Assembly: GCF_004803755.1 (NCBI RefSeq)
Contig: NZ_CP032311.1
Location: forward strand, 2,434,501 to 2,498,500
DNA length: 64,000 bases
Direction: 5' to 3'
From: Pseudomonas sp. DG56-2
GTDB lineage: Bacteria; Pseudomonadota; Gammaproteobacteria; Pseudomonadales; Pseudomonadaceae
The notes under the pieces are model-generated. The model searched no databases. It was not told the DNA's origin and was given only the letters and a program-made list of their open reading frames with translations. The number at the start of each line of letters is the position of its first letter. The first letter of the stretch is position 1. Positions 9,734-18,858 of the stretch are shown here, in pieces. A program made the translations under genes and the position numbers.

Positions 9734-9888
9734 GCCGAAGCTCTCCGTGTAACTAAAACAATGTTGGGTGATTAGTTTTTCGAGGAGAAATCGCCAACAG
9801 AGTTCAGCTTTTTTGCACGCAGGACCACTGGTCGGACATCGCCGAAGATTTAGCAAACCTTGGCGCTGGAGTTACTTCCAAAGATAAG

Positions 9889-9907
9889 CAGCGCCACGCT
9901 GGCGCTG
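9889..9907. repeat. Perfect 8-bp inverted repeat upstream of SDR gene
   Basis: CAGCGCCA at 9889-9896 and TGGCGCTG at 9900-9907 are separated by CGC. It lies just before the Shine-Dalgarno region of the SDR gene at 9930, so it could be a leader hairpin or an operator. Function is inferred from position only. Confidence 0.45.
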
Positions 9908-9929
9908 GATGCAATTTGGGAGTTAAACA

Positions 9930-10838
9930 ATGGCCAGCGACAAGTCCCGCAACCAGTACCAGATGCAGAATCCGCTCACCCAGTACCCGCAACCACCGTT
10001 TCCGGCGCAGTCGCAAGCAGCGCCGGGCCTGGACCAGCAGATGAAGCCCAAGCCCGACCACGGTGAGCAAAGCTATCAGGGCTTCGGGCGACTCAAGGGG
10101 CGCAAGGCTTTGATCACTGGCGCCGACTCCGGTATCGGCCGCGCGGTAGCAATCGCTTTTGCCCGCGAGGGTGCTGATATCGTCCTCAATTACCTCCCGG
10201 TCGAACAACCGGACGCTCGCGAAGTGATTACGCTCATCGAGGCCGAGGGCCGCCGCGCGATTGCCCTGCCAGGTGATTTGAAAGACGAGGCGTTTTGCCG
10301 GGATCTGGTCGATAAGGCCCATGAACAGCTTGGCGGACTGGATATTCTGGTAAACGTCGCTGGCAAACAGGTCGCTCGCAAGGAAGTAGGCCGCATCAGT
10401 AGCGAGCAATTTGATGCAACCATGAAGACCAACGTTTATGCGCTGTTCTGGTTGTGCCAGGCGGCAGTGCCGCTGATGCCGGCGGGGGCGACCATTATTA
10501 ATACCGCTTCGATCCAGTCCTACGATCCTTCGGCTACCTTGCTCGACTACGCCACCACCAAAGCGGCCATCGTTGCCTTTACCAAAGCGTTGGCCAAGCA
10601 GGTTATCGAGCGGGGAATTCGTGTCAACGCCGTAGCCCCAGGGCCGATCTGGACGGTGCTGCAGCCCAGTGGTGGTCAGCCCGACGAGAAGATCCCGCAG
10701 TTCGGCGGACATACACCGATGAAGCGTCCAGGCCAGCCCGCGGAATGCGCACCGCTCTATGTGCTGTTGGCCTGCCAGGAGTCGAGCTACATTACCGGTG
10801 AGATATTCGGGGTTACCGGGGGCAATCCATTGCCCTGA
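9930..10838 (+). CDS. SDR-family oxidoreductase with N-terminal extension (YghA-like)
   Basis: A 302-residue short-chain dehydrogenase. A polar, proline- and glutamine-rich N-terminal extension of about 48 residues precedes the Rossmann core, which has the nucleotide motif [12 protein letters not shown], the catalytic tyrosine motif YATTK and a C-terminal TGGNPLP. This extended form is typical of the YghA/YhdF group, often expressed in stress or stationary phase. The substrate is unknown. It lies 77 bases upstream of ku on the same strand and may belong to the same stress block. Confidence 0.88.
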   Translation: MASDKSRNQYQMQNPLTQYPQPPFPAQSQAAPGLDQQMKPKPDHGEQSYQGFGRLKGRKALITGADSGIGRAVAIAFAREGADIVLNYLPVEQPDAREVITLIEAEGRRAIALPGDLKDEAFCRDLVDKAHEQLGGLDILVNVAGKQVARKEVGRISSEQFDATMKTNVYALFWLCQAAVPLMPAGATIINTASIQSYDPSATLLDYATTKAAIVAFTKALAKQVIERGIRVNAVAPGPIWTVLQPSGGQPDEKIPQFGGHTPMKRPGQPAECAPLYVLLACQESSYITGEIFGVTGGNPLP

Positions 10839-10915
10839 TCGTCGGCACCGAAAACCTTCACGCAGCGTTGTAGTCAGACAGACAAGTGCTTTTCAATCGC
10901 CCGAGGGAGAACATC

Positions 10916-11776
10916 ATGGCCAGAGCTATCTGGAAAGGTGCCATCAGTTTTGGTTTGGTGCATATCCCGGTGTCATTGAGCACGGCAATCAGTAGCGACC
11001 GGGTCGATTTCGACTGGCTCGACGAGCGCAGCATGGACCCGGTTGGCTATAAACGCGTAAATAAGGTGACCGGCAAGGAAATTTCCCGCGAGCATATCGT
11101 CAAAGGCGTGGAGTACGAAAAAGGGCGCTATGTGGTGATCAGTGAAGAAGAGATCCGCAAGGCTCGCCCGGAGGCGACTCAGACCATTGATATCTTCTCG
11201 TTTGTCGACAGTGCCGAGATTCCCTTGCAGCAGTTCGATACACCTTACTACCTGAGCCCGGATCGGCGCGGTGGCAAGGTGTATGCCTTGTTGCGCGAAA
11301 CCTTGCAGAGCACCAGTAAAGTGGCCTTGGCCAAGGTCGTTCTGCACACTCAGCAGCACCTGGCGCTTTTGCGCCCGCTTGAAGATGCGTTGGTAATGAT
11401 CACGCTGCGTTGGCCACAGGAAGTGCGTAGCCTGGACAGCCTGGAGTTGGACGCCAGCGTGCGCGATTCGAGCATCGACAAACGCGAGTTGCAGATGGCT
11501 AAACGCTTGGTCGAGGATATGAGCGGTACCTGGAGCCCGGATGAATACCGCAACGACTTCAAGGAAACCATCATGGCCCTGGTCGAAGAAAAAGCCCGTC
11601 AGGGCAAGATCGCCACGGTGGCCCCAGTGGAAGGTGAAGGCGAGCAGAAAAGCGCAGACATCATCGACCTTACCGAACTGCTCAAACGCAGCTTGGGCGG
11701 GCGCAAGGCTGCGGCAAAAAAAGCCCCGACCAGTAAAAAGACCTCCCCACCCAGCAAGCCTCGGAAAAAAGCCTGA
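10916..11776 (+). CDS. ku: Ku DNA end-binding protein
   Basis: A 286-residue bacterial Ku. It starts MARAIWKGAISFGLVHIPV, the characteristic opening of the Ku core, and continues through YYLSPDRRGGKVYALL and RLVEDMSGTW. The last 30 residues are a lysine-rich tail (AAAKKA, KPRKKA) of the kind that binds DNA and recruits LigD. Homodimeric Ku threads onto double-strand ends and works with LigD in non-homologous end joining. The ATG at 10916 follows GAGGGAGAA; the open frame starts 30 bases earlier. It is convergent with the ligD operon, whose last gene ends 88 bases downstream. Confidence 0.97.
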   Translation: MARAIWKGAISFGLVHIPVSLSTAISSDRVDFDWLDERSMDPVGYKRVNKVTGKEISREHIVKGVEYEKGRYVVISEEEIRKARPEATQTIDIFSFVDSAEIPLQQFDTPYYLSPDRRGGKVYALLRETLQSTSKVALAKVVLHTQQHLALLRPLEDALVMITLRWPQEVRSLDSLELDASVRDSSIDKRELQMAKRLVEDMSGTWSPDEYRNDFKETIMALVEEKARQGKIATVAPVEGEGEQKSADIIDLTELLKRSLGGRKAAAKKAPTSKKTSPPSKPRKKA

Positions 11777-11864
11777 TCAGTTGGCCACCGCTGTCTGATA
11801 CAGATGCCACCAGCGCAGGACGTCAGTGGCGTCGGTGAACACTGTTTCATCAAAGCCTGGCTGG

Positions 11865-12530
11865 CTACACCGCCGACGCATCGCCCAGGCTGTTGAGAAA
11901 GTCGCCAAAGCCACCGCGTACTTTGCAATCGCGCCGGCTACTGGTGGACACGCTGTTGCGGGCGGTCCAGACAATGTGCGCGCCGCATTGCTGCAGGTCG
12001 CTGACCAGTTGCACATCCTCATCGAGTGCCAGGGCTTGAAAGCCGCCCACTTGCTGGTAGGCCCGGGCGCAGATACCGAGGTTGGCACCGTGGATATGAC
12101 GATGATCCTCGCGCGCCTGATAATGAGCCAGATAGCGCTCGCGCAGCCGCGAGTCCTGGTGTGGCTGCCAGGTCTCGACATGCACGGTGCCACATACAGC
12201 ATCGGCGGCAAATGCCAACTGACACAGCAACCAATGCGCGGGCACACAGCTATCGGCATCGGTAAAGGCCAGCCAACGGGCACCTCTTTCCAGCATCAAT
12301 GCCGCCCCTGCGCGGCGAGCGTGACCGACATTGCGCGCAGTTACCTTGAGGCTTTCCACACCATGGTTGAGTGCGATGATTTCACTGGCGTCGCTGCAAT
12401 CGTCCAGCACTACCAGTATCTGCACAGGCTCTCCCAGCGCCGACACTGCCCGAGCGGCGTCGGTCAGCGCTTGCAGGCAGGCGCCGAGCAGTTGTTCTTC
12501 GTTATGGGCAGGAACGATCACGGCTATCAT
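11865..12530 (-). CDS. Family 2 glycosyltransferase
   Basis: A 221-residue GT-A enzyme. It opens MIAVIVPAHNEEQLLGACL (UDP-sugar binding) and carries the metal-binding motif FTDADS near residue 90, followed by GANLGI and the acceptor-side ALDEDVQL. There are no membrane segments, so it probably acts in the cytoplasm on a soluble or membrane-facing acceptor. The ATG at 12530 overlaps the methyltransferase stop (ATGA), which fixes the start. It is the last gene of the six-gene ligD operon. Donor and acceptor are unknown. Confidence 0.85.
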   Translation of the reverse strand: MIAVIVPAHNEEQLLGACLQALTDAARAVSALGEPVQILVVLDDCSDASEIIALNHGVESLKVTARNVGHARRAGAALMLERGARWLAFTDADSCVPAHWLLCQLAFAADAVCGTVHVETWQPHQDSRLRERYLAHYQAREDHRHIHGANLGICARAYQQVGGFQALALDEDVQLVSDLQQCGAHIVWTARNSVSTSSRRDCKVRGGFGDFLNSLGDASAV

Positions 12531-13126
12531 GGGCAAGGCTCGTCGAGGTCGATGATCTGGGGGGTCACGCACCAGTATTCGAGGAGAAAGTCTGCCTCTT
12601 CGTGGCGCAGCTGACGGTGCAGGGTCAGGTGTGCTGCCAACAGTTCATGCGCCTGCTGACCGGTTTGAGGACAGCCCTCGATCGGGTGTAGCCAGTGGCA
12701 GAGCAACAGGGCTCCGTCGCTGCTCAAGCTCGCCCGCGCTCGTTGCAATACTTCCAGCCACTGACGCGGATCGAGGTAGTAACCGATCTCGCTGAGCACG
12801 ATCAGATCGAATTCGCCGCTCGGCCAGTCCTGTGGCAGGCAGCCTTTTTCCACGTGTGCATGGTGCCACGGGCGCAAGCGCTCCCTCGCCAGATGGACGG
12901 CGGTGTTATCAAGGTCTTGGCACACCAGGTTTGCCGTGCGCTCGGCCAGTCCAGCACTGAGTTCACCATTGGCGCATGCCGGTTCGAATATTCTTGCGTA
13001 ATGCTGGCGCGGCAGGCTTGTGAGCAGCACCTCGCGTTTGCGCTTCTCGTACCAGCGGGTGCGAAATGCCCATGGATCATCGTTGCCAGCAAATAGTTGT
13101 TCGAAATAGCTCGCGGGTACACTCAT
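12527..13126 (-). CDS. NodS-like SAM-dependent methyltransferase
   Basis: A 199-residue class I methyltransferase. The SAM-binding region reads IFEPACANGELS (motif I variant), then DLDNTAVHLARERL, and FDLIVLSEIGYYL (motif IV), a pattern of the NodS family. NodS proteins N-methylate the deacetylated glucosamine of Nod factors; that substrate is only an analogy here. The gene overlaps PIG-L upstream and GT2 downstream by four bases each, so it is translationally coupled on both sides. Confidence 0.85.
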   Translation of the reverse strand: MSVPASYFEQLFAGNDDPWAFRTRWYEKRKREVLLTSLPRQHYARIFEPACANGELSAGLAERTANLVCQDLDNTAVHLARERLRPWHHAHVEKGCLPQDWPSGEFDLIVLSEIGYYLDPRQWLEVLQRARASLSSDGALLLCHWLHPIEGCPQTGQQAHELLAAHLTLHRQLRHEEADFLLEYWCVTPQIIDLDEPCP

Positions 13127-13887
13127 GTAAACACCAGTTCAAAAGGTTGCAGAAGACGCGCCAACGCTTCGCGATCCAATACGGGGGGACGTTCTCCATC
13201 GGCTTGCAGTTGGCTGGTGTGGGCGGTGATGGCCTGGCGCTTGAGCGCCAGCACAGCCGAGTCGAGAAACAGCTTTTGTGCACGCTGCCAGGGTAGGCGT
13301 GGGTCGTCTGGTCGTGCCCAGTGCCAAGCCCAGATCGGCACTTCAATCAGTTGCGCCCCGACGCGCTCGCAGGCCCTGGCACAGGCCCGTCCCACTGCTT
13401 CGTGATCGCAGTGGCCATCAAGGCGCCAAGTGGTCAGCACCCGGTCGCCGGGGCGTAACAGGTGAACCAGTCGTTCAGTCAGGCCCCGTTCATGATTGGC
13501 TATGGCGCTGTCTGCCAGTCCCAGGCGTAGCCAGGTCAGGTTTTCCATGACCAGTCCGAGGCGCCGCAACGCTTCGGCGCTCTCTCGAGGGCGTTGCTGG
13601 CGCAAGCGCTCGCTGGTCCAGTGCCGGGAGTACGGGTGACTGGCTTCGCCATCGCTGACCGATACCACTATCAAGTCATGTTCCCGACCTTGCAGGCTCG
13701 CCAGCAGGCCACCACAACCCAGTACTTCATCGTCCGGGTGCGGCGCTACTACCACCAGGCGCGAGCCTTCAGGAACCAGTTGGTCGAGATGAATTGCCGG
13801 GACCGCCTGAAGGGTCGGCGATGCTTGCCAGTGTGACAGCGGGGTGCCGGGTGCCTGGATCGGGTTTTCGGGGGGACGCAAGGTCAT
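13123..13887 (-). CDS. PIG-L (LmbE) family deacetylase
   Basis: A 254-residue protein with the zinc-binding signature APHPDDEVLGCGG near residue 50 and a second histidine motif DGHCDHEAVG. PIG-L enzymes remove acetyl groups from N-acetylglucosamine moieties (GlcNAc-PI, mycothiol and bacillithiol precursors, some antibiotics). The ATG at 13887 overlaps the acyl-CoA dehydrogenase stop in an ATGA and sits nine bases after GGAGG; another ATG at 13896 is too close to that Shine-Dalgarno. No thiol-cofactor ligase is in the operon, so the substrate remains open. Confidence 0.87.
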   Translation of the reverse strand: MTLRPPENPIQAPGTPLSHWQASPTLQAVPAIHLDQLVPEGSRLVVVAPHPDDEVLGCGGLLASLQGREHDLIVVSVSDGEASHPYSRHWTSERLRQQRPRESAEALRRLGLVMENLTWLRLGLADSAIANHERGLTERLVHLLRPGDRVLTTWRLDGHCDHEAVGRACARACERVGAQLIEVPIWAWHWARPDDPRLPWQRAQKLFLDSAVLALKRQAITAHTSQLQADGERPPVLDREALARLLQPFELVFT

Positions 13888-14906
13888 AGGTGCCATCCTC
13901 CGTCGGCAGCGTTGCCGAGTTGACGGCCTAACTCGGCCAGGTCGCGTTCAGCATGACTTTGACGTAGGAACACCGGTAGATCGGCGCTCAAGCGGGCAAA
14001 GTGACTGTCGCGGCAGAACGGTGTGGCGCCGAGTGCGCGACCGACGTGATTCAATACCACGGTCGCGGCTGACTCGACCTGGGCACGCAGACGCCGCACC
14101 TCACGTTCGGCATTGCTGCCAGGGTGGCTGTCGATCCAGTGAGCAGTTTCGCGCAGCGCCGCCCGTGCGCCCATGAGTGCGGCGTCGATCGCGCCCAGGT
14201 GGGCCTGGGCGTGAGGGTCGTTGCGGCTGTTGCAGTGCTCCAGCAAGAATCCGCCAAGGGCCTGGGCGGCACCGTACCAACAGGCTGCAATACCGCCACC
14301 GCCGTGCCAGAAGCCCGGGCGTGAAAGGTACTGGCCGCTGCTGCCGACCTGTTGCGCCGGGGTATCGGTGAATTCAACATCGACACTGGCCGTGTTAGCC
14401 ATGCCTACCGCCTGCCAGCCCTCGTTGAAGATCCTCAATGAGGGTTGATTCAACGCTACCGCCACCAGGTAGGGTCGCTGCTGCTCATCCCATGCCGTGA
14501 GCAGGGCATGGTCAATCTGCAGTGCCCCGGAACACCACGCTTTGCGGCCATGCAAGCGTACTTCGTTGCCGTTGCGCGCACTTATCTGCACGCGCGCCGT
14601 CGGCGGCTCGGCCGCCCAGACGCCCCAAGTGCCAGAAGTGTCCAGGTGACTGGCGCCGCACTCATGGATGATTGCCAGCGCGTCGGTGTGGCCTTCGAAC
14701 AACTTGGCCAGGCTCAAGTCGGCGCCGGCAACCTGAGCCAGGACTTGCCAGCGTTGCAGGGTGCGGCCATGGCCGGGCAGAGGCAGTTGGTCCAGGGCAT
14801 TTTCGCGGCATTGCTGCAGACAGTGCTGCAGTTGGCGGTCGATGCTCAAGGCCAGCGGCCGCTGGGCGAACTGCTGCAGAAAAGCGGCAGGGACGGGTGT
14901 GTTCAT
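13884..14906 (-). CDS. Acyl-CoA dehydrogenase-like flavoprotein
   Basis: A 340-residue protein resembling the acyl-CoA dehydrogenase fold: an N-terminal helical region, a middle beta domain (GTWGVWAAE, GRKAWCSGA), and a C-terminal helical domain with a histidine/arginine-rich end. It is shorter than typical acyl-CoA dehydrogenases (about 380), and the usual catalytic glutamate is not obvious by eye, so it may act on an unusual substrate or as an oxidase or hydroxylase. It overlaps the small membrane protein upstream and PIG-L downstream by four bases each. Confidence 0.78.
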   Translation of the reverse strand: MNTPVPAAFLQQFAQRPLALSIDRQLQHCLQQCRENALDQLPLPGHGRTLQRWQVLAQVAGADLSLAKLFEGHTDALAIIHECGASHLDTSGTWGVWAAEPPTARVQISARNGNEVRLHGRKAWCSGALQIDHALLTAWDEQQRPYLVAVALNQPSLRIFNEGWQAVGMANTASVDVEFTDTPAQQVGSSGQYLSRPGFWHGGGGIAACWYGAAQALGGFLLEHCNSRNDPHAQAHLGAIDAALMGARAALRETAHWIDSHPGSNAEREVRRLRAQVESAATVVLNHVGRALGATPFCRDSHFARLSADLPVFLRQSHAERDLAELGRQLGNAADGGWHL

Positions 14907-15175
14907 CTGGTCGACTCCCGTGCAGCGTGGTGGTTATCTGCGCTGTTCTTTTTCAGGCCGCGCAGATTCATTGCGCAGAGACAGAACTGCAGCACGATCA
15001 GGGCCCAGGCCTGGGTGTGCCAGCCCCAGATCGCCCATAAAAGGTTACTGGCAATAAAACAGACGAAACCGACTCGACGCCGTCGCGGCTGCTGCGAACC
15101 AATCCACCAGGCGGCGAGGACTGTCGCCAGCATTGCCGGCCATTGCAGCCAGTCGATCACATCCAGGTCGGTCAT
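14903..15175 (-). CDS. Small membrane protein with three predicted helices
   Basis: A 90-residue protein with hydrophobic segments at about 10-27, 35-52 and 55-70 (WPAMLATVLAAWWIG, GFVCFIASNLLWAIWGW, ALIVLQFCLCAMNL), an RRRR loop between the first two, and a polar tail. I recognise no named family. The ATG overlaps the ligD stop by one base and its stop overlaps the acyl-CoA dehydrogenase start, so it is coupled to both. It could anchor or export whatever the downstream enzymes make, but that is inference. Confidence 0.75.
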   Translation of the reverse strand: MTDLDVIDWLQWPAMLATVLAAWWIGSQQPRRRRVGFVCFIASNLLWAIWGWHTQAWALIVLQFCLCAMNLRGLKKNSADNHHAARESTR

Positions 15176-17685
15176 CAGTCAAGTCCCAGACGGCGACGCA
15201 GGTTTTTGCTGATCGACTGACGGACCTGGCCATAGTCGGCCCACGGATCTGTGCCTTCTGCCAGACGCTCGCCGAGGTTAAGCAGATTCCACTGGTTAGC
15301 GCCTTTGAGTTCGGTCAGTTCAGCTCGGGCAATGGGTACGGACACCGGCAAACCTTCGCGTGCGCGGATCGAGTAGGCGCACACGGTGGTAGCGCCTTTG
15401 CTGTTGCGCAGGTAGTCAATGAAGATCCGTCCGACGCGATTCTTTGGCCCGGACACCGCCGACAGCCGTTCCGGGAACAGTCCGGCCAAGTGCTGGACAA
15501 TGGCCTGGCTGAAGCTTTTCACCTCATCCCAGTCTGCGCGACGCGTCAACGGTACGACAATGTGCATACCCTTGCCGCCACTGGTTTTGAGGAACGATTG
15601 CAGGCCCAATTCATCAAGCAGCGCCAGTGTCAGCTGGGTGGCCTCAAGCATGGCTTTCCACGGCAGGGCCGGATCTGGGTCCAGATCGAGCACGAAACGG
15701 TCAGGCTTGTCGAAGTTCTTTGCCGTGGCGTTCCAGGTGTGCAACTCAAGGGTGTTCATCTGTACCGCACCGAGCAGAGTCTGTGCCTTGTCGATGATCA
15801 TCAGTGCTTGGCCGGCTTCGGCCTTGTCGTGGCTTTCCAGGTCGGGAATGTTCAGTTGCGCTGCATTTTTCTGAAAGAACAGTTCGCCGGACAAACCATC
15901 CGGGGCACGCACCAGTGCTACTGGCCTGCGCTGCAGATGCGGCAGTATCCAGGGCGCTACCTGCGCGTAGTACTCCGCCACTTGGCGCTTGGTAATCCCC
16001 GTGCTGGCATCAATGATGCGCTCAGGGTGGGTGAGGTGCAGGTTGCTGGGCAAGGCGGGGTGTTTCGACGGGTGTTTCGACTGATTTTTCACAGGTTGCT
16101 CCAGGGCAATGTCGCGCGCTGGTTTGTCATCGCGCAGGCCATGGAATACCGAATGGCGAACCACGCCGTCGCGGGTCATTTGCGCGAAGGCCACTTCGGC
16201 CAGCAACTGTGGCTTGAGCCAGTGCACGCCCTTGGCCTCGGCGCCGGTGGGCGCTCTGACGAATTGCGCCTTGCTGGTGTGCAGCGGTACCAGGCGCTGG
16301 TGAATGTGTTCGAGGGTCTGGCTGTTGAACCCGGTGCCGACTTTACCGGCGTAGCGCAGCTCGCCGCTGTCTGCATCGTGTAGAGCCAGCAGCAGGGCGC
16401 CAAAGGCCTGGCGTGAGCCTTTCGGATCGGTATAACCCACAACCACGAACTCCTGGCGCTGCTTGCACTTGAGTTTGATCCAATCGCTGCTGCGGCGGCT
16501 CACGTAGGTACTGCCAAGACGTTTGCCGATCAAGCCTTCGATCTCCATTTTGCAAGCGCTGTCGAGGAGCGATTGCACCGCTTGGGTGAAGTCGGCGCTA
16601 AAGCGCAGGCGCTGTTCGTCGGCATCTTCCAGCGCTGCGGCCAGGACCTCACGGCGTTGCTCCAATGGGCATTGACGCAAGTCCATGCCATTGAGAAAAG
16701 GCGCATCGAACAGGTAGTAGATGATCTGCTCGTCCTGAGCCTCGTCGAAGGCATTCTGCAAGGCCTGAAAGTCGGCAATACCTTCGGCGTTGTTCACCAC
16801 CATTTCGCCATCGAGCCAGGCTGATTGCAGGCCGAGTTTGGCCAGCGCCTTGGCTTGCCTGGGCAGTTTGCGGGTCCAGTCGTGGCCGTTACGGGTAAAC
16901 AGACGCACCTCGTCGCCGTCGAGACGGGCGAGGATACGGTAGCCGTCGAATTTCACCTCGTAGCACCAGTCACCTTCCGGGGGGGACTCAACCAGCGTCG
17001 CCAGTTGAGGCTTGAGCTCGGCGGGCAGGGGGCTTGCCTTTGCGGCTGTGAGTGCTCGATTGGCAGGCTTGGCCTGTGCTTTTTTTGGGGTCTTGGTCTT
17101 GGTGACTGACTTGGCCTTGTGATCGATCAGGGTGCGCTCACTGAGCACACTGTCCGGTTCAGCGGCGAGAATGTCATAGTCGGCTTGCGGGCGGGCCTGG
17201 GCGTCATCGGACTTGACCAACAGCCACTGCTCTTTCTTGCCGGCCAGATGAGTACGAAACAGATTCCAGATGCCGGAGAGCTTTTCACCTTGCAGGCGAA
17301 AGCGCAGCTTGCCTTTGGCATAGGCCTTGTGCGGATCTTCTTCAGGGATCCACACCCCGCGATCCCAGACGATGACATCACCGGCACCGTAGTGGCCTTC
17401 GGGGATGTTGCCCTCGAAGTCGGCATAGTCCAGCGGATGGTCTTCGACGTGTACCGCCAGGCGCCGGACCTTGGGGTCCAGCGACGGGCCCTTGGGAATG
17501 GCCCAGCTTTTCAGGGTGCCGTCCAATTCCAGGCGAAAGTCGTAGTGCAGATGGCTGGCGTCGTGTTTTTGAATGCAGTACTGCAAGGCATGCGCAGGCG
17601 TTTTACCCGCAACGTGCTTGCCTGCGGGTTCCGGGGTGGCGTCGAAATTGCGCTTGCGCGCGTACTCCTGCAGCGGCTTGGCCAT
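15175..17685 (-). CDS. ligD: Multifunctional NHEJ ligase/polymerase/phosphoesterase LigD
   Basis: An 836-residue protein with all three LigD modules: 3'-phosphoesterase at the N-terminus (HLHYDFRLELDG near residue 45, GDVIVWDRG), ATP-dependent ligase in the middle (EVKFDGYR with nucleotidyl Lys245, LDGEMV, EGLIGK), and archaeo-eukaryotic primase-type polymerase at the C-terminus (LDLDPDP near 665). The order PE-LIG-POL is that of Pseudomonas. It processes, fills and seals ends held by Ku. The ATG at 17685 follows AGGACATCACC; the frame is open further upstream without signals. It heads an operon of six overlapping genes. Confidence 0.97.
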   Translation of the reverse strand: MAKPLQEYARKRNFDATPEPAGKHVAGKTPAHALQYCIQKHDASHLHYDFRLELDGTLKSWAIPKGPSLDPKVRRLAVHVEDHPLDYADFEGNIPEGHYGAGDVIVWDRGVWIPEEDPHKAYAKGKLRFRLQGEKLSGIWNLFRTHLAGKKEQWLLVKSDDAQARPQADYDILAAEPDSVLSERTLIDHKAKSVTKTKTPKKAQAKPANRALTAAKASPLPAELKPQLATLVESPPEGDWCYEVKFDGYRILARLDGDEVRLFTRNGHDWTRKLPRQAKALAKLGLQSAWLDGEMVVNNAEGIADFQALQNAFDEAQDEQIIYYLFDAPFLNGMDLRQCPLEQRREVLAAALEDADEQRLRFSADFTQAVQSLLDSACKMEIEGLIGKRLGSTYVSRRSSDWIKLKCKQRQEFVVVGYTDPKGSRQAFGALLLALHDADSGELRYAGKVGTGFNSQTLEHIHQRLVPLHTSKAQFVRAPTGAEAKGVHWLKPQLLAEVAFAQMTRDGVVRHSVFHGLRDDKPARDIALEQPVKNQSKHPSKHPALPSNLHLTHPERIIDASTGITKRQVAEYYAQVAPWILPHLQRRPVALVRAPDGLSGELFFQKNAAQLNIPDLESHDKAEAGQALMIIDKAQTLLGAVQMNTLELHTWNATAKNFDKPDRFVLDLDPDPALPWKAMLEATQLTLALLDELGLQSFLKTSGGKGMHIVVPLTRRADWDEVKSFSQAIVQHLAGLFPERLSAVSGPKNRVGRIFIDYLRNSKGATTVCAYSIRAREGLPVSVPIARAELTELKGANQWNLLNLGERLAEGTDPWADYGQVRQSISKNLRRRLGLD

Positions 17686-17861
17686 GGTGATGTCCTGCGA
17701 CTTTTGTGCGTTCACATAGCATTGGGAAAGGCCGCGGGGATGGGAGTTCAATCGACTTGCACGCGCTGGCGTAACCTTGGGCGACTCCTCTTGGCGCCGC
17801 CGCGCCGTCGCTCTGCTTTAATGGGTCAGACCTTTGATGCCGTCTCACGGAGTACGCGCCC

Positions 17862-18749
17862 ATGGAACGTCTTAGTGCCAAAGACTTTGCCCCTGAACTG
17901 CTGGAACTTTACGATTACTACGCCCATGGCCAGATCAACCGCCGTGAGTTTCTCGACCGTGCGGCGGCGTTTACCCTGGCCGGGATGACAGCCAGTGCGC
18001 TGCTGGCATCCCTGAGTCCGAACTACGCGCTGGCCGACCAGGTTTCTTTCACCGACCCGGAAATCGTCGCCGAGTACGTCAGCTACCCGTCGCCCAAAGG
18101 CCATGGCCAGGTGCGTGGATATCTGGTACGCCCCGCCAACGCCAAGGGCAAGGTGCCCGGCGTTGTCGTGGTGCATGAAAATCGCGGCTTGAACCCCTAT
18201 ATCGAGGACGTCGCCAGACGCTTGGCCAAGGCCGGCTTCATCGCCCTGGCACCCGACGGCCTGAGCTCTGTGGGTGGCTACCCGGGGAATGACGACAAGG
18301 GGCGCGAGCTGCAAGCCAAGGTCGACCCGGAAAAGCTCATGAACGACTTCTTTGCGGCTATCGACTGGCTGATGGGTAACGACAGCACCACCGGTAAGGT
18401 CGGCATCACCGGCTTTTGCTATGGCGGGGGCGTGGCGAACGCTGCGGCCGTGGCGTATCCGGAACTGGGTGCGGCCGTACCGTTCTACGGCCGTCAGGCC
18501 GATGCCAAGGATGTGCCGAAAATCAAGGCGCCATTGCTCCTGCACTATGGAGAGCTCGATGCCCGCATCAATGAGGGATGGCCGGCTTACGAACAAGCCT
18601 TGAAGGCGGCCGGAAAGACCTACGAAGCGTATTTTTATCCCGGCGCCAATCACGGTTTTCACAACGACACGACCCCGCGTTACGACGAGGCAGCCGCCAA
18701 TCTGGCGTGGGATCGGACACTGGCGTGGTTCCGGCGCTACTTGGTTTAG
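17862..18749 (+). CDS. Dienelactone hydrolase-family protein, probably Tat-exported
   Basis: A 295-residue alpha/beta hydrolase. [10 protein letters not shown] near residue 26 followed by a hydrophobic stretch and NYALA resembles a twin-arginine signal set about 25 residues in, a layout seen in YghX-type members. The nucleophile motif GFCYGGG holds the catalytic cysteine near residue 186, with an aspartate in GELDARIN and a histidine in ANHGFHND. The natural substrate of this subgroup is unclear; chlorocatechol-type dienelactones are not implied. It is divergent from ligD with a 176-base shared upstream region. Confidence 0.88.
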   Translation: MERLSAKDFAPELLELYDYYAHGQINRREFLDRAAAFTLAGMTASALLASLSPNYALADQVSFTDPEIVAEYVSYPSPKGHGQVRGYLVRPANAKGKVPGVVVVHENRGLNPYIEDVARRLAKAGFIALAPDGLSSVGGYPGNDDKGRELQAKVDPEKLMNDFFAAIDWLMGNDSTTGKVGITGFCYGGGVANAAAVAYPELGAAVPFYGRQADAKDVPKIKAPLLLHYGELDARINEGWPAYEQALKAAGKTYEAYFYPGANHGFHNDTTPRYDEAAANLAWDRTLAWFRRYLV

Positions 18750-18858
18750 CGGCTACGGCTGGTGCATACACATTTGGACATGGCTGGCCATTTGCCAACC
18801 CTGAAACTATCTGTTGCCATGCGCCTCTCAGACCATTAGCCATGTCAGGAGACCGGCA

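Noticed and set aside
11777..11864. Possible frameshifted C-terminal extension of the GT2 gene
   Set aside because: Another frame stays open up to the ku stop, but the GT2 protein ends at a normal position for the family and the extra residues match nothing I know.
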